DNA of 64,000 bases, from the NCBI GenBank assembly GCA_009823395.1, contig CM020516.1, positions 1,019,001 through 1,083,000 of the forward strand, written 5' to 3'. Numbering within the stretch: the stretch's first letter is position 1; the number at the start of each line of letters is the position of its first letter. Of the stretch, positions 12,229-60,712 are shown one piece after another. The position numbers and the translations under genes are program-made. The notes below the pieces were generated by a model that had not been told where the DNA came from, did not search any database, and saw nothing but the letters and a program-made list of their open reading frames with translations. Source of the DNA: Thamnaconus septentrionalis. Its lineage: Eukaryota; Chordata; Actinopteri; Tetraodontiformes; Monacanthidae.

Positions 12229-13966
12229 TCAGCAGCCTCCTCTCCTCCTAGTAAACAGCAGATCAGCAGCCTCCATAATAACTAATCTACTTCTTACACA
12301 CACACACACACACACACACTGACACCACAGTGTTGGCTGCATACTGATGCCTCAGCCTTGGCGACTGTTGCTAGGAAGTGGACTGGGGTGGGGGGGGTGT
12401 CAGCTACACAGCAAGAGTCTGTTTCTGCAGCACGTGGTGGTGATGGTGATGATGATGAAGATGATGATGGTGATGACGAAAACAAAGGCCTGATGGTTTT
12501 GTCTGCGTGTTTCATTGTGGTTCCATTGTGTTGTTCTGCCGTCAGCGTTTTAAAGGACTGGTGGAGATGACGAGGGGGGCCATGGTTTTAGCCGTTTGAA
12601 TTCTTCTCACCCGCTCTGATCAACGTCCACCTCTGATGACTTTCAACCCCCCCCTCCCTGTCCTGCCAGGTGATCCACAAACACTTCTACCTGAAGCGGA
12701 CGGAGATCATGTGTCAGTGCGAGGAGTGGATCGCAGACATCCAGCAGTACAGCAGCGACAAGAGGGTGGGCCGCACCATGTCCCACCACGCCGCTGCATT
12801 AAAGGTACAGTAGCTCCAGAGATGATGCAACCATACAATAGAATAGAATGGAAAGCCTCTAGTGGGGGGAATTTGCATGATTTTTCTTCTTCTCCTTCTT
12901 CTCCTTCTCCTCCTTCTTCTTCTTCTCCTTCTCCTTCTCCTTCTTCTCCTTCACCTCCTTCTCCTTCTCTTCTCCTCCTCCTTCTCCTCCTTCTCCTCCC
13001 TTCTCCTCCTTCTTCTCTTCTACTTCTCCTTCTCCTCCTTCTCCTTCTTCTCCTCCTTAGAATAGAATGGAAAGCCTCTAGTGGGGGGATTTGCATGATT
13101 TTTCTTCTTCTCCTTCTTCTTCTCCGTCTACTTCTCTTTCTTCTTCTCTTCTACTTCTCCTTCTCCTCCTTCTCCTTCTTCTCCTCCTCCTCCTCCTCTC
13201 TTCTCCTTCTCCTCAGAATAGAATGGAAAGCCTCTAGTGGGGGGAATTTGCATGATTTTTCTTCTTCTCCTTCTTCTCCTTCTCCTTCTTCTCCTTCTAC
13301 TTCTCTTTCTTCTCCTTCACCTCCTCCTTCTCCTTCTCCTTCTTCTCTTCTACTTCTCCTTCTCCTTCTTCTTCTCCTCCTTCTCCTTCTCCTTCTTCTC
13401 CTTCACCTCCTTCTTCTCCTTCTCCTTCTTCTTCTTCTGCTTCTCTTTCTTCTCCTTCACCTCCTTCTTCTCCTTCTCCTTCTACTTCTCCTTCTCCTCC
13501 TTCTTCTCCTCCTTCTCCTTCTCCTTCTTCTCCTTCTCCTCCTTAGAATAGAATGGAAAGCCTCTAGTGGGGGGGGGGGATTTGCATGATTACAGCAACT
13601 GCATAGTGCAGAAAGATGGAAAATTAGATCAATTAATAGAAATAAGACAATAAAAAATAAAATATTTGTGGGTACTGTTGCTGCTGCGAATGATGCAGAT
13701 TTCCCCTCTGTGGGATGAATAAAGGCCTTGTAGTCTAGTGTGGTGTCAATAGTAAAAGCCTCCATCTGCTGCTGTTGCTCCTGCAGAGACACACGGCTCA
13801 GCTGAGGGAAGAGCTGCTGAAGCTGCCGTGTCCCGACGGCCTGGAGCCCGACTGCGAGGAGTTCTCGGAGCGCAGCCAGTCGCTGCTGCTCCTCAAGGAG
13901 CCCAGTCAGGAGGCGGAGAAGGCGGGCGGCAGCCAGGACAACCACTGCAGCGAGGGACAGCTATAA
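6027..13966 (+). CDS. birc6: BIRC6 (BRUCE/Apollon), C-terminal nine exons
   Basis: Nine exons with consistent splice sites and phases: 6027-6246, 6786-6931, 8281-8391, 8482-8699, 8955-9116, 9714-9791, 10494-10682, 12670-12804, 13787-13966 (TAA at 13964). They encode 478 C-terminal residues of a protein that is about 4,850 residues in human; the rest lies upstream of the window. The first exon reads [20 protein letters not shown], followed by [20 protein letters not shown] and a hinge with LARLA-like RRLAQEAV, all very close to human BIRC6. BIRC6 is a giant Golgi/cytosolic inhibitor-of-apoptosis protein with a BIR domain (not in window) and a C-terminal E2/E3 hybrid ubiquitin-conjugating domain that targets caspases, SMAC and LC3. 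The last exon diverges from human after the [12 protein letters not shown] segment, with an acidic, Ser/Gln-rich end. Introns carry long pyrimidine tracts and transposon relics. Confidence 0.96.
6590..6662 (+). repeat. Tc1-type element relic, right end
   Basis: Contains the block 'gtgtagaaagtagtcaagat' and the terminal 'tgtgtccaactgttgaccgccggtgta', the same right end as the fuller element at 34191-34563. The left part is missing. It lies within a birc6 intron. Confidence 0.55.
7851..8105 (+). repeat. Interspersed repeat 'aaaggtccagtgtgtaa' family, copy 1
   Basis: Starts ttaaaggtccagtgtgtaa, passes through a run with tctaaggaagcctggtg, and ends near acaatgcagctg. The same order of blocks recurs at 17728-17975, and part of it, rearranged, at 19087-19255. 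It looks like a short non-autonomous element common in teleosts. It lies in the birc6 intron between 6931 and 8281. Confidence 0.65.
8955..12804 (+). CDS. birc6: BIRC6 UBC (E2) catalytic domain exons
   Basis: The exons at 8955-9116, 9714-9791, 10494-10682 and 12670-12804 code for the E2 fold. The 8955 exon starts [14 protein letters not shown] and ends in [10 protein letters not shown], the large-E2 variant of the canonical HPN motif. The 9714 exon begins [11 protein letters not shown], and its Cys (codon 9717-9719) is the expected thioester cysteine. The domain continues with the [17 protein letters not shown] helix region. All catalytic landmarks are intact, so the enzyme should be active. 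The boundary between motif and catalytic Cys falls exactly at an intron. Confidence 0.93.
10098..10446 (+). repeat. Pure pyrimidine (TTC/TCC) tract in birc6 intron
   Basis: About 350 bases of almost uninterrupted C and T (units ttc and tcc) end roughly 45 bases before the acceptor of the exon at 10494. Long reading frames of poly-Ser/Leu/Phe here and poly-Arg/Glu on the other strand are artefacts of the repeat. Confidence 0.95.
12175..12226 (+). repeat. (AC)n in birc6 intron
   Basis: About 26 AC units. Another, 23 units, lies at 11816-11861, and a short one at 12297-12319. Confidence 0.95.
12834..13588 (+). repeat. Compound tandem repeat: four 'agaatagaatggaaagcctc' units separated by TTC/TCC tracts
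   Basis: A unit of about 42 bases, ending ggggaatttgcatgat, occurs at about 12834, 13059, 13215 and 13545, each of the first three followed by 100-290 bases of pyrimidine repeat. The last copy continues into a longer retrotransposon-like tail (to about 13740). It lies entirely in the last birc6 intron. Confidence 0.9.
13588..13740 (+). repeat. Non-LTR retrotransposon 3'-tail relic
   Basis: Reads tacagcaactgcatagtgc, then an A-rich stretch with aataaaaaataaaatatttg and 'gtgggatgaataaaggcc'. The same features (gggaaatttgcat, attacagcaa, aaaataaaatatttg) recur at 49590-49795 and, more degenerate, at 31883-31985, which indicates a dispersed family. Confidence 0.6.
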
Positions 13967-14630
13967 TTATTACGATCCCCCCCCCTTCCCCTCCCTCCCT
14001 CCCCCCACCAACCCTCCCCTCCCCCACACGTCCGACTTCCATCGCCCCTAATCAATCTTTCCTTCAAAGAAAAAAGACTCGACGGCTTTTGAGCACAAGC
14101 CTCCACTTTGTCAATATTTGTATGTAAAGATGGAATATGAGAGAAGGAGGGGGACACGAGGAACCAGAAGGTGGCGCCGGCGACGAGACGAACTCTGAAC
14201 TATGCTACGCTCTAATCGAAAAACAGTCATAAAACCTTTTATTTACTTGAAGAGTGTAAACATTTTGTGCTTCTTCTTTTTTTTTTTTTTTTTTCCAATT
14301 GTGAAATAACCACTGATTGGTATGTTATTAAACTTGTTTATGTATACATAATGGAAGAGGAAATGACAGATTATATAAGGGAAACTACCTTTAGACAAGA
14401 ATGTTTACTGAATGTTTTTCCCCTTTTTTTTTAAGTTTTCTTTTTTCTTTCCTCGTCTCCTGACCGCTAGTGAGAGGACCGTCGTCAGCGAGGACGCGTC
14501 GGTCAGCCTGCACGGATTACTGTTTTAAAATCCTACATAATGGAAGCTGAGTTAAACGCGCCTCTCTGCTCATCTGTTGCGTCTTCTCATTTCTCTGGGG
14601 TTCTATTGGATGAATAAAGCGATGACATGG
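13967..14630 (+). other. birc6: birc6 3' untranslated region
   Basis: Follows the TAA stop. It opens with a C-rich run and ends near an AATAAA signal. No ORF is preserved. The end point is inferred from the signal at 14613, not observed. Confidence 0.6.
14613..14618 (+). terminator. birc6: birc6 polyadenylation signal (candidate)
   Basis: A canonical AATAAA about 650 bases after the birc6 stop. A second AATAAA lies near 15036 and could serve a longer form. Confidence 0.5.
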
Positions 14631-14639
14631 GCGTTCTTT

Positions 14640-17100
14640 ACTGCTATGTTCTATCCCCCTTTTACAGGCTTCAAATTAAACGTCACCATGCTCTGGCTAA
14701 ACATGTGTTGCCTCCCACAACTTCTCCACGACTGTTCTCCACAGACACGACTGTAGATTGTAAGACTGTGCGTCAGTCCCCCGTGGGAGATGAACTTTGG
14801 AAGGCTTGTGCATGTGTATGTGTGTTTTATGTGTGCGTGCAACATTCCCCAGTGATGACATACAAAGCTGTGATGTGCCTTCGACCGACACCACACCACC
14901 AAATACTCGAGATCGAGTACCTTTACTGGTTTCTTTGGTGTTTCTATAAAAATTCAGAATTCTGCTCCTGACATTTAAAAAGAAAAACTGCTTGGATCTC
15001 TTTTCTTTTTTTAATATGTTGAACTTAAGTGAAGAATAAATGCACTTTCTATTTTACTCACTCCTTAGAACAGTCACAAATTTCTTTTTCTTTTTTTTTC
15101 TTTTTCTTTTTTTTTTTTTGCTAGGACATTAAATGGAGCTTGAAAATATGGTGTGATTGTGCGAATGTTTTATTTCTGCTTTGTGGCCGGAGCAAATGAA
15201 AGGAGATTTTTCTTTGGAATGACTGGTGCAATAACAAAGACTGATGTTTCCAGCTGGGAATGCAATAGAGGGAATAAAACATCGAGTTAATTAGAAGGTC
15301 CTTTCTGGAAAAGCAGTTCCTTCATATTTACATTTTACAGATATTTCTAATTCAATTCAACAAAAGAGACACAGCATTTTTTTTTAACCTTTTTGTTTGC
15401 GTGAATGGACCTTTCGGCAGTTGTGAAACGCGGGACACACTGTGCAGGTCTTGGTTGTGCTAAACGCTTTGCTGTCAGGTCTGTCTTGGATTTCCTAGTT
15501 TTCTTCTTTCCTGAATTTTCCATTTCATCAGAGACGCACTTCATGCTGCCCGTCTTATTATTGGCAGTTACTGGACCATTGGAATCTCGTATGAAGACAG
15601 ACATTCACATGAGGCTAATGGGCAGGATATGCATTGCCCCTTGGTCGTTTGTCCATATGTGGCCCTGCTTGAACTGGCCACATGTCCAGTGTGTAACCTG
15701 CCTTCACTTCTAGACAGCTGGGATCGGCTGCAGCAACCCTGCAATCCTGGCTTTGCAGGAATAACTGGACAGAAAAAGGATGAGGTTTTAAATGTGATGC
15801 ACCAATGCAAGGTGGGTTAAGCACAAACACACGACAAATGTTGCACAAATAAGACGCCAATGTCTGAATCTGTACTTCTGGTTGCAGAGAATACTGCAAA
15901 ATCTATTTATTGATTTCAACAATTGTTGTGTTTTTCTCCTGAATATTCAACAGTAAAGATGATTTGTGTTTACATTGCAAATGTGCAGTGTTGAGGAGTA
16001 AGGTGAGGTTTTCCAGGCCAGGCGAACAAACAAAACTCAAAGTGAGAACCTTGTGGAACTAAACACAACACGGTTTGGGCGGGGAAAAAGCCCAGGAAAC
16101 TTCCGAAGAGGCTGAGCCGACTGCTCGGCGTGAGGCGCTTTGAAAAATCGGGCTTTAGAGGCAAGAAATTGGCCACATTTATCAACTAAATCCAGTTAAT
16201 TGGTTGGGGTGACGATCGAGTGGGTAATTACTAGAGGCTTTTAGTAACTACTCCGCTTGATTCACGAGGAGAGCGGAAGCACCAGGAGCAGTTTGTCAGA
16301 ATAGGAGGAGCAAAAAAAAAACAAAACACACACTCAAACTGTGCAGCTCTTTGTACACCATGAAGTATTTTAGAAATATATAAAGTGCATGGGTCACAAC
16401 AGTAGCCACGAGGCACAGGCCCTTTGGATCTTCACTTGCGTTGCACAGTCTGATGTTGTGAAGACGCTGATCTAGAAATGAATGAAGACTTTGTTCATGT
16501 TTTAATGCTCATATGTACCCAATTCAAACTACTAGTATGCCTAATGTGTGTGTATCTGGCCTTCTGAGGAGCAATGGGCAGTCGGAGAGTATTCAACAAT
16601 GCGTTTGGGTGAAGCTACTGACCAACTAATGTATCATATGGTTTATGTTTTATGTTTTTTTTCAAAATTGTCTCTAGAGTTGGGGAAGGTAGAAAGATTA
16701 ATTTATTATATTCTTCTTGTATGCAATGAGAATTACATTTCTATGATAAATGGATATGTAGCACGGAAACTGTCAACTCCACATAAAAAAAATTAATCCG
16801 ATCAAATGTATGTATACAGTAAGCCAGATCATATCAAATTTATCTCAGGGAACTGAAAGGTAGACGTAGACAACGCACTTGTAAACCAGTTGTGTCAATA
16901 AAGTTTTCCTTTTAATGTATTTACACGAATCATATGAAATCATAGACAAAATAGGTATACGTAAAATAAAGTTTTAAGAACAAAGTTGCCAAAAAACTAA
17001 AAACTAAATCTTTAAATTAAAATTAATCACGAAAGGCTCAACTTTTCACTGACGCTGACGGGTGGGGAGTTGCTTCCGTGTTTGCGCAGTAGCGGTTGGG
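14640..17100. other. Intergenic spacer birc6-ttc27
   Basis: No gene is supported here. It is AT-rich with T runs (near 15090). A degraded copy of a widespread fish repeat lies at about 15704-15795 (cagctgggatcggctgcagc, then gacagaaaaaggatgagg). Confidence 0.6.
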
Positions 17101-17103
17101 CGG

Positions 17104-17117
17104 TTTCCCATAATGCA
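17104..17117 (+). promoter_or_regulatory. ZNF143/Staf-like promoter motif of ttc27
   Basis: TTTCCCATAATGCA lies about 140 bases upstream of the ttc27 ATG in a locally CpG-containing stretch. It resembles the core TTCCCAGAATGC bound by ZNF143 at housekeeping promoters. Assignment is by motif resemblance only. Confidence 0.35.
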
Positions 17118-17257
17118 ACGCTCGTGTGTCATGGCAGCGCGCTGATGCTACTTGCACGCATGTGTGCATTGAAGAACTAGAGGCAGCTCGTCGTGCCGCG
17201 ACTCTTCATCTTCCTGGGTTAAAGTCGGTTGGTGACAGAAGCCAGAGGTTCTCCGTC

Positions 17258-28013
<10,756 letters not shown>

Positions 28014-28102
28014 TCTCCGCTGGAAGGGGGAGGAGCCTCACTGCTCGGTCGTCGAGCCTGCGCTCTCTCTCCAAGGCCCTGAGAAGAACTGGATGGATGG
28101 AA

Positions 28103-28108
28103 ATTAAA
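28103..28108 (+). terminator. ttc27: ttc27 proximal poly(A) signal (candidate)
   Basis: ATTAAA 90 bases after the stop. A canonical AATAAA lies further on at 28875-28880. Confidence 0.35.
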
Positions 28109-28605
28109 GGTTGTTTCCATGTCTCCAGCGGTCCTCGGAAGAATCGGGATTATTTGGACCAGTTGACCACCGCGATCATGTGACTCACAGCTCAGTTTGG
28201 ATCTGCCAACAAGGCAAACATCCAATACACACCAGTCCTGTTGAAACAAAGCAGTGATTTTTTTTCTGTGTTTCTGTTACAAACACCGACTTCAGGAATA
28301 TTTTATAATTCCGACTGCTGTGGTTTTATTTTCAATGGAATCATGTTGTTATTATTGTCAATACCTGCAATACATATTCATACACCATCTTGTTTTTGTT
28401 TTTTTATTATCTGCTTTGCGTAATACTGCAGTGATCCAGCTCACACTCCACTGTATGTGTGACGGCCTTTTTTCTCATTTTTCCCGACCAAAAAATGTTC
28501 ACAATGATGTTTACAATCTATTATTTTCAGCTGCACATCGGTGGAGAAACACAGCAGTTGCCTTCAATGTCAGTGTGAACAGTGTGAACAGTGTGAAGGC
28601 CTGCA

Positions 28606-28729
<124 letters not shown>

Positions 28730-28899
28730 GTTCATGAGAAGAGCCAGAAGTTGATGTTGAGTCAAAGTGTCCTGCTGTCGGTTGTTCTGAGAGTTCACCT
28801 ATCAGAAAACACAAACATTCTGAACTTTGAATACTTGTCCTGTATGCAAACTGTCTAATCTGCCCACTTGGAATAATAAAAGCAACCCTTTGAAAGCAG

Positions 28900-30532
28900 C
28901 AGCAGCAGCAGAATGAAGACGAGTTCTGGGCAGCGTCTGCAGTTTGGACTGAACGCCGATGGTCCAAACATTTGACTGCTCTTACTTCCTCTTGTTTGTG
29001 TAGTTCGCAGGGCGAGCTGCACATGGTTGGGCCGGAGTAAATCCTCTTATCCAACCCGGGACCGGGTTACGTAACGGCCGTCAGAAACAATCGTTCATCT
29101 CGCACTCCCTGCCTCCTATTTATCACAACGCCGTCAGACGCAGCCGTCGGCGTTCGTGGTTTGAACGGTGAAGGCGGAATTTGCCAAAACCCGCCGGGCT
29201 CCCCCGTCGCTGGCGGGAGACGCTTCAACACACAACATTTACTTGAGACGTTGCTCTCCCAGAATTCCTGGTAACTCTCAGCAGGCTGATGTCAACGCTG
29301 AAAAACTCGGATTACATCACATTCAGTTAACTTTGGAAAGTCAGATCGAACAAGTTCCCGTGTTCCGCTTTCAAACTGGGGATTGATGCGGAGAAGACGG
29401 CCACTGGAGGCTGCAATCATTTTAGGAACTGTTTCAAATATGGATTTATTTTCAATTCATATTTTTAAAAAAAACAAATAAATAAATCTTAAGCAGTCTA
29501 AAGTCTGTCTTGATTTGTGTGGTGGCTCCTCAGGTTATAGTAAAACACTCACAACACCACTCACTGCTCGCTGCTTTTGCACTGCAGCCATGGTGTTGTT
29601 GCACTCACTCGACTATACAACGCAAACACACTGGAGACTTCAGCTGGCAGAGTGATGCTACCAGCAGCCAGATAACTGTCTTCTCATCCTAACATACGAC
29701 AATGCAAAATGTCTTTTTGCTTCACAATTCTCTCTCCAACCCCTCCCACCAACCTCTTCTTTACGTCACCCACTGATTCTGCAACTCTTGTCCCACCCTC
29801 TGACTTTGTGTTCGTAGAGGGTGAACACAAAGTCAAGTCGCAGCTGGAACCATAACCAGGAAACCATTCAGTGGGTTTGATCCATGCCAGGGAGGACAAA
29901 CTGCTGGACTGGAACCTGTTGCTTTAGCGTCAATGGAAAATAAAGCAAAGTTGCAAGCAAATCAGCGTCTTTGAAGCCCCGCCAGGGTGTTTAGGTCTGA
30001 GAACCACCCAGAACCATCCAGAACCATCCAGGGTGTTGAGCTCTTAGAACCACCCAGAACCACCCAGAACCGCCAGGGTGTTGAGCTCTTTATTGAAATG
30101 ACTCTGGAAACACTGCAAACATGGAGGAAATACAGCTGTTTAATGACTGACTTTTAAAAAAAAAAGGAACTTTAGTCACTCTGCAGTCAAGCTTCACCGC
30201 AATTTCTGCTTCTTTGGCTACTTAGAACAAATATTGTGTGTGTGTCTGTTGTTATGTGTGTTGTTATGCCTTGGTTTGTCGTTTGCACCTTTGTGTTTTT
30301 GTGTTTTTTGTCCTTCCTCGTTTTTTTTGTTGTCGTTGTTGTTGTTTTTTTCTTGCTGCTCTGTTCCATCCAAACCCAGACTTGCAGTTAACAATCTCCA
30401 TCTGACGTCGCTTCCTTTTTTCTTGTTGTTTCTTGATGCTTGTCAGCCTATGATGGTGTGTTTTATGGCACTGCACTGCCATATTGTCCAGTCAGAAAAT
30501 TGAAAGCTTTGGTTGCACACAGCAGGCCTCCG

Positions 30533-30572
<40 letters not shown>

Positions 30573-32976
30573 CACCTTGTTATTTTGTTGATTCAGTGAA
30601 AGAAAATGTGGGCCTCAGTGGGTCTAATCGGTGTTTATCCCACTGGACTGTTCACATCATCTGCCGACAGTCTCCCAGTCCCCGCTGCAATGGACGGTCA
30701 TTTATCCGACACTCAAGTCGCTATTAAAGCCGCTGCTTTCTCACAAAGGTGCACTTTGGCCAGGTGTTATTAACTGAAAGTTGCTCTACACATTTAACTC
30801 TTCTCTCACCTTCTCCCGGGTCATTGGTCTATCGAGTCTGTCAAAAACTTTTCCCATCGTGCGTTTGAAAGAAAACAAACAAACAAAAAAAAAGTCAAAT
30901 ACAAATCATGCACACTGTGTTAATTAACAGCATCCTCATTGTGGAGTGCTGGGCCCAAACCAAACAGAGTTGTTCACAGTTGGTCTCCAAGCATCAAGTT
31001 GGCAAACAAGTCACTGGTAAACCTTTGTCTTTTGACAAAGTGTTAACATGCACAGCAAATTCCAATATTCAACCCAGTTAGGGTCTGTTTTTTTTTTTTT
31101 TTTTTTTAAGAGTATGAGCATCATTGTCCTGTGAAGAGCAGTTGAATGAGAACACAGTTACGTCCACAGAGAGCTGTAATCACACGGAGATGTGGAGTGC
31201 GTGGGACTCACTGTAATTATGAGCAGAAATGCTCCGTTAGCTTTGTTGCTTGTGTGCAGAAACTTTATCCACCTTGACTAAAAACGCTACCGTCTCCCAA
31301 TTATGTTGTTATCCTGCGACCACTTTAAGACACTTTTATTGGCTGTGTTTTAAGGGGGAGTCGGCCACCGGCACTCACATTCTTTCCAGACCACACAGCA
31401 TTCGAGTGCATCACAGGCTAGTGTTGCTAAGCTAAGCTCTTTTAGGTCGGATTTGCTTGTCTTGGTGCGGGGAAAAGGTGAAGCATCGACGATATCACAG
31501 CTGAGAGGAGGCCGGTAAAGCTAAATCACGGCATCCTGTGCATTCAAACACGGTCACTGCTGCGGGGAAAAGAAGCTAAACTGAGCTGTACACTCTTGTG
31601 GTGCCCTGGAGCTGGTTTTGGACTCCACGTCCCAAACAGCTTCTCCACTGTACTGTACCTGTGAGTGTCTTTGTGTCCAACCCCAGCAATCTACTGCGAA
31701 TACAGAGGCGGGGCTAATTAGTAGCACAGTCCACCCCTTGACCCCGTTGACCCAACTGCAGGCCCCACGTCTCCCCCTTCTAACCAAGTCCCAACACTTG
31801 TGAGCAAAAAAATGTGAAGCCTAATAGATTTGATTGATTGAAAATTGTTGTGTAACATTTAACGCAGACTACAGATATTCCAGAACGGCCTTTGTTGATC
31901 TCACAGCGGGGAAATGTGCATATTTACAGCAAATATATAGGGCAAAAAAAGATGGAAAATGACATTACTTTGGTTTAGAATTGAATTGACATTAAAGCAA
32001 CATGTTCTCCACATACCTATGACCTATGACCAACTGGCGCCGCTGTAAAAAGTTTAGCAGAACCCATTGTGGCCCACGAGTCAAACCCTGACCCAAACTA
32101 TGGCTCCTAATTGCTCCTGCGGCGATAATATTGCTTGTACTAAACTGCATTGACTTTGATTTATGAGGTGAAAGCCAACAGGTTTTTTTTTTTGCCTCAC
32201 AGGCAATTTGCAATCAATCAAACCCTCCAGTGTGACATGGCAGTTGTGCCGTTTCCTGTGTTGTGGTGACGTCGGACAGGTGGCCACACTCACAGTGACA
32301 CACAGTGCAGGTTCGCTGTTAATATCACAGCCTAGTCTGAAAATGAATGATGTGCGACGACTTTTCCCTCTTTTTATATTGACTTGCTCCGTCGACTATT
32401 TGTGCTGACCTGGTTTTGTCCGGCCTTCTTGGCACAGGAATTCCCTATCACCCCCAGTTTCCAGCCACACCTCAGCAAAACACAAAGATAGCCAACAACC
32501 CTCTGCAGTGCGACATACACACTGACAAGTTTAGTGGGGAAAAAAAAATCCCAATCCAGAACTTTATCACCGACTCAAATTATTGCCACTCCTCGAACGT
32601 TCACATACAGTTTCTGGTTGTTGTTATTTTGTTGTTTTAATGCTGTTGAATTTTTCTAAAAACATATTTTGTTATATTTTTTATACAACCTATGACGTTA
32701 GCAGCTTCCGTAGGCTGCAAAGATTTTTTTTTTTTTTAGCATTGTCGTCTTTCAAAGTAGATTCTATAAAAGCGGAGATTCAACAACTCACTTCTCTCCT
32801 TTTTTTTTTTTAAATTTTTTAAACCCAACAAACAGTGAACGTGTTTGTGTGCACCCACTCTGGCTGTGTTGTGTAGCCTCTCATTTGAAGCTGGAGCTCC
32901 GTCTCAAATTTCAGAGCCCCGTGTGGAAAAATGCGTGAGTTGCATGTGGGTGTTGGTGGTGGTGGGTCAGTCCAGG

Positions 32977-33024
<48 letters not shown>

Positions 33025-33100
33025 CTTTGCATCGGGTCCCCTGACGATACACTCGGGCCCCAAGAAGTTCTCAGCTAACGTTCTCCTCTGAGCACCCCCT
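28900..33100. other. Intergenic spacer ttc27-ltbp1
   Basis: No coding gene is supported. Contents: a CpG-richer block at about 29040-29220 with a palindromic TTACGTAA; a 13-bp hairpin at 29801-29835; a short 'cagaaccacc' tandem repeat at 29978-30092; GT tracts at 30534-30567 and 32980-33022; and a retrotransposon-tail relic at 31883-31985. Confidence 0.6.
32980..33022 (+). repeat. (TG)n upstream of ltbp1
   Basis: About 21 TG units, 700 bases before the long-form ATG. Confidence 0.95.
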
Positions 33101-33748
33101 CCCCTCCCGTTCACCCCTCATGACGTCATGTCTGGAGGCCGGCTGCTGCTGCTGCTGCCGCTGCCGCCGCTGCTGCTGCTGCTGACACCGTTCACCTACA
33201 ACAGGGGGAACTTGAGGAGTTGTCGCTGCGGGATCAAGAGGGACTCTTCCCGGAGGAAGCCACAGCAGCAGCAGCAGCAGCAGCAGCCTTAGCCTCCTTA
33301 GCCCGGGAACACAGCGGTGATACTTTGATTCTCCTTCCTCACAGCTACCACCGAAGAATTGATTTTTTTTTTTTTTTTAAAATATTTTATTATTTTATTT
33401 TTTTTTTTGTGTGTGTGTGTGGGGGAGACTACATGTGCCGTTTCCTTCCAGACACTGAAATTGAAGCCAGCTTTTCTTGCTTTGGCGGAACGTTAGCTCA
33501 CATACGCCGAGCGCATCGTCCATAACGGGGATTATTGCTGCGAAAGTCGCAGAAGAAGAAAAAGAAGACGAAGAAGAAGAAGAAGAAGAAGACGAAGAAG
33601 AAGAAGAAGAAAGTTTTTTTTTTTCTCTCGCTTTGCCGAAAGTAACGCAGACTCCTCCCTACTTGGGAAATTAGCACTTTTTAAATTATTATTTTCATTA
33701 TTATAATTTTTTTCCCCCACCCCGTTTATTTTCTTGTACAGTGCAGAC
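33100..33748 (+). promoter_or_regulatory. ltbp1: ltbp1 long-form promoter / 5' UTR
   Basis: A perfect cyclic-AMP response element, TGACGTCA, lies at 33121-33128. It is followed by CTG/CCG-rich sequence (33142-33186), a CAG run (33262-33288) and a GAA/GAC run (33553-33612). CpG density rises toward exon 1. The transcription start is not determinable by eye. Confidence 0.45.
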
Positions 33749-59751
<26,003 letters not shown>

Positions 59752-60320
59752 GCCCGCAGCTGCACCGCAGCCACCAGGGGGCTGCAGCGGCCACCGCACA
59801 GACTTTGGACGACTTCACGTCCGCTGTCGGTCTTCAGCACTTCCTGCTTGACTCGTCTGATTTTGTTGGAGCCTCTGAGACTGGTCCCGAACGTGCCGAA
59901 CCCGTCCAGGCCAGCGGCGACCTGAAGCGAAGGATGGAGATCGGATCATAAGAGAAGGATGGTGGGTCACCGCAACTGTAAGAAAAAAACAACAGGAAAC
60001 ATCTGCAGTACTTTTATGATAACAATACAAACTGTTTCTGATCCAACCTCTGAATGTCAACTTTGAATTTACCACCTACATATTTCTTATTCTACACCTA
60101 TAGTCTGAAAGAGATGCGCAGCACAGCTGCTTGCAGTTGTACTTTTTGTACTCCCGTCTTTACTACACTATGGATTTTTTTTTTTTTAAATCGCAGTACT
60201 CCTGTTGTAATATATTTGTTCAGTTGTTTTTAAAACAAAATCACTTTTAAGATTATTGTCAATTACACGCAATATTCATGCAAAATTTGCTGAAATAAAA
60301 CATTTTATATGTTTGTTTTT
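59752..60320 (+). other. ltbp1: ltbp1 3' untranslated region
   Basis: GC-rich for about 150 bases after the stop, then AT-rich, ending shortly after AATAAA at 60294-60299. The end is inferred from the signal. Confidence 0.65.
60294..60299 (+). terminator. ltbp1: ltbp1 polyadenylation signal
   Basis: AATAAA 543 bases after the stop codon, preceded by AT-rich sequence. Confidence 0.6.
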
Positions 60321-60556
60321 TTTACTGGCACATATTTACATATTTGTATGTTTTGTCACTGTTGTATGTTATTAAATATTATTATTATGAATCATTACTG
60401 CAAGCATGTTTGTCACAACAGAACTTATTGTACCAAAATTTTGAAATTTAAAAAGAGACCTGCATCCTCCCAGCTTTGCCTCCAGCATGGTTATTGTTAA
60501 ATATTATTATTACAATTTTTGTGGGGATTTTACCAAATCATCCTGTTATGGATTCA

Positions 60557-60672
60557 TTTAAAGGTCCCATATCACGACAATGCAGCTTCCTGTTTTGTGT
60601 TTATGTGGTTTTTGAGGTGTAAAATAAAGCTGCTAGAATTTGATGGCGTTTCCTTCTGTTTAGATCCACCTC
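60557..60672 (+). repeat. Short interspersed relic 'aaaggtcccatatcac'
   Basis: Contains aaaggtcccatatcacgaca and gtgtaaaataaagctgctag, a pattern common in fish. Followed by a (CTGT)n run to about 60713. Confidence 0.45.
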
Positions 60673-60679
60673 CCACCAC

Positions 60680-60712
<33 letters not shown>

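Noticed and set aside
12636..13589. 317-codon forward frame
   Set aside because: Begins in a real birc6 exon read in the wrong frame and continues through the compound TTC repeat.
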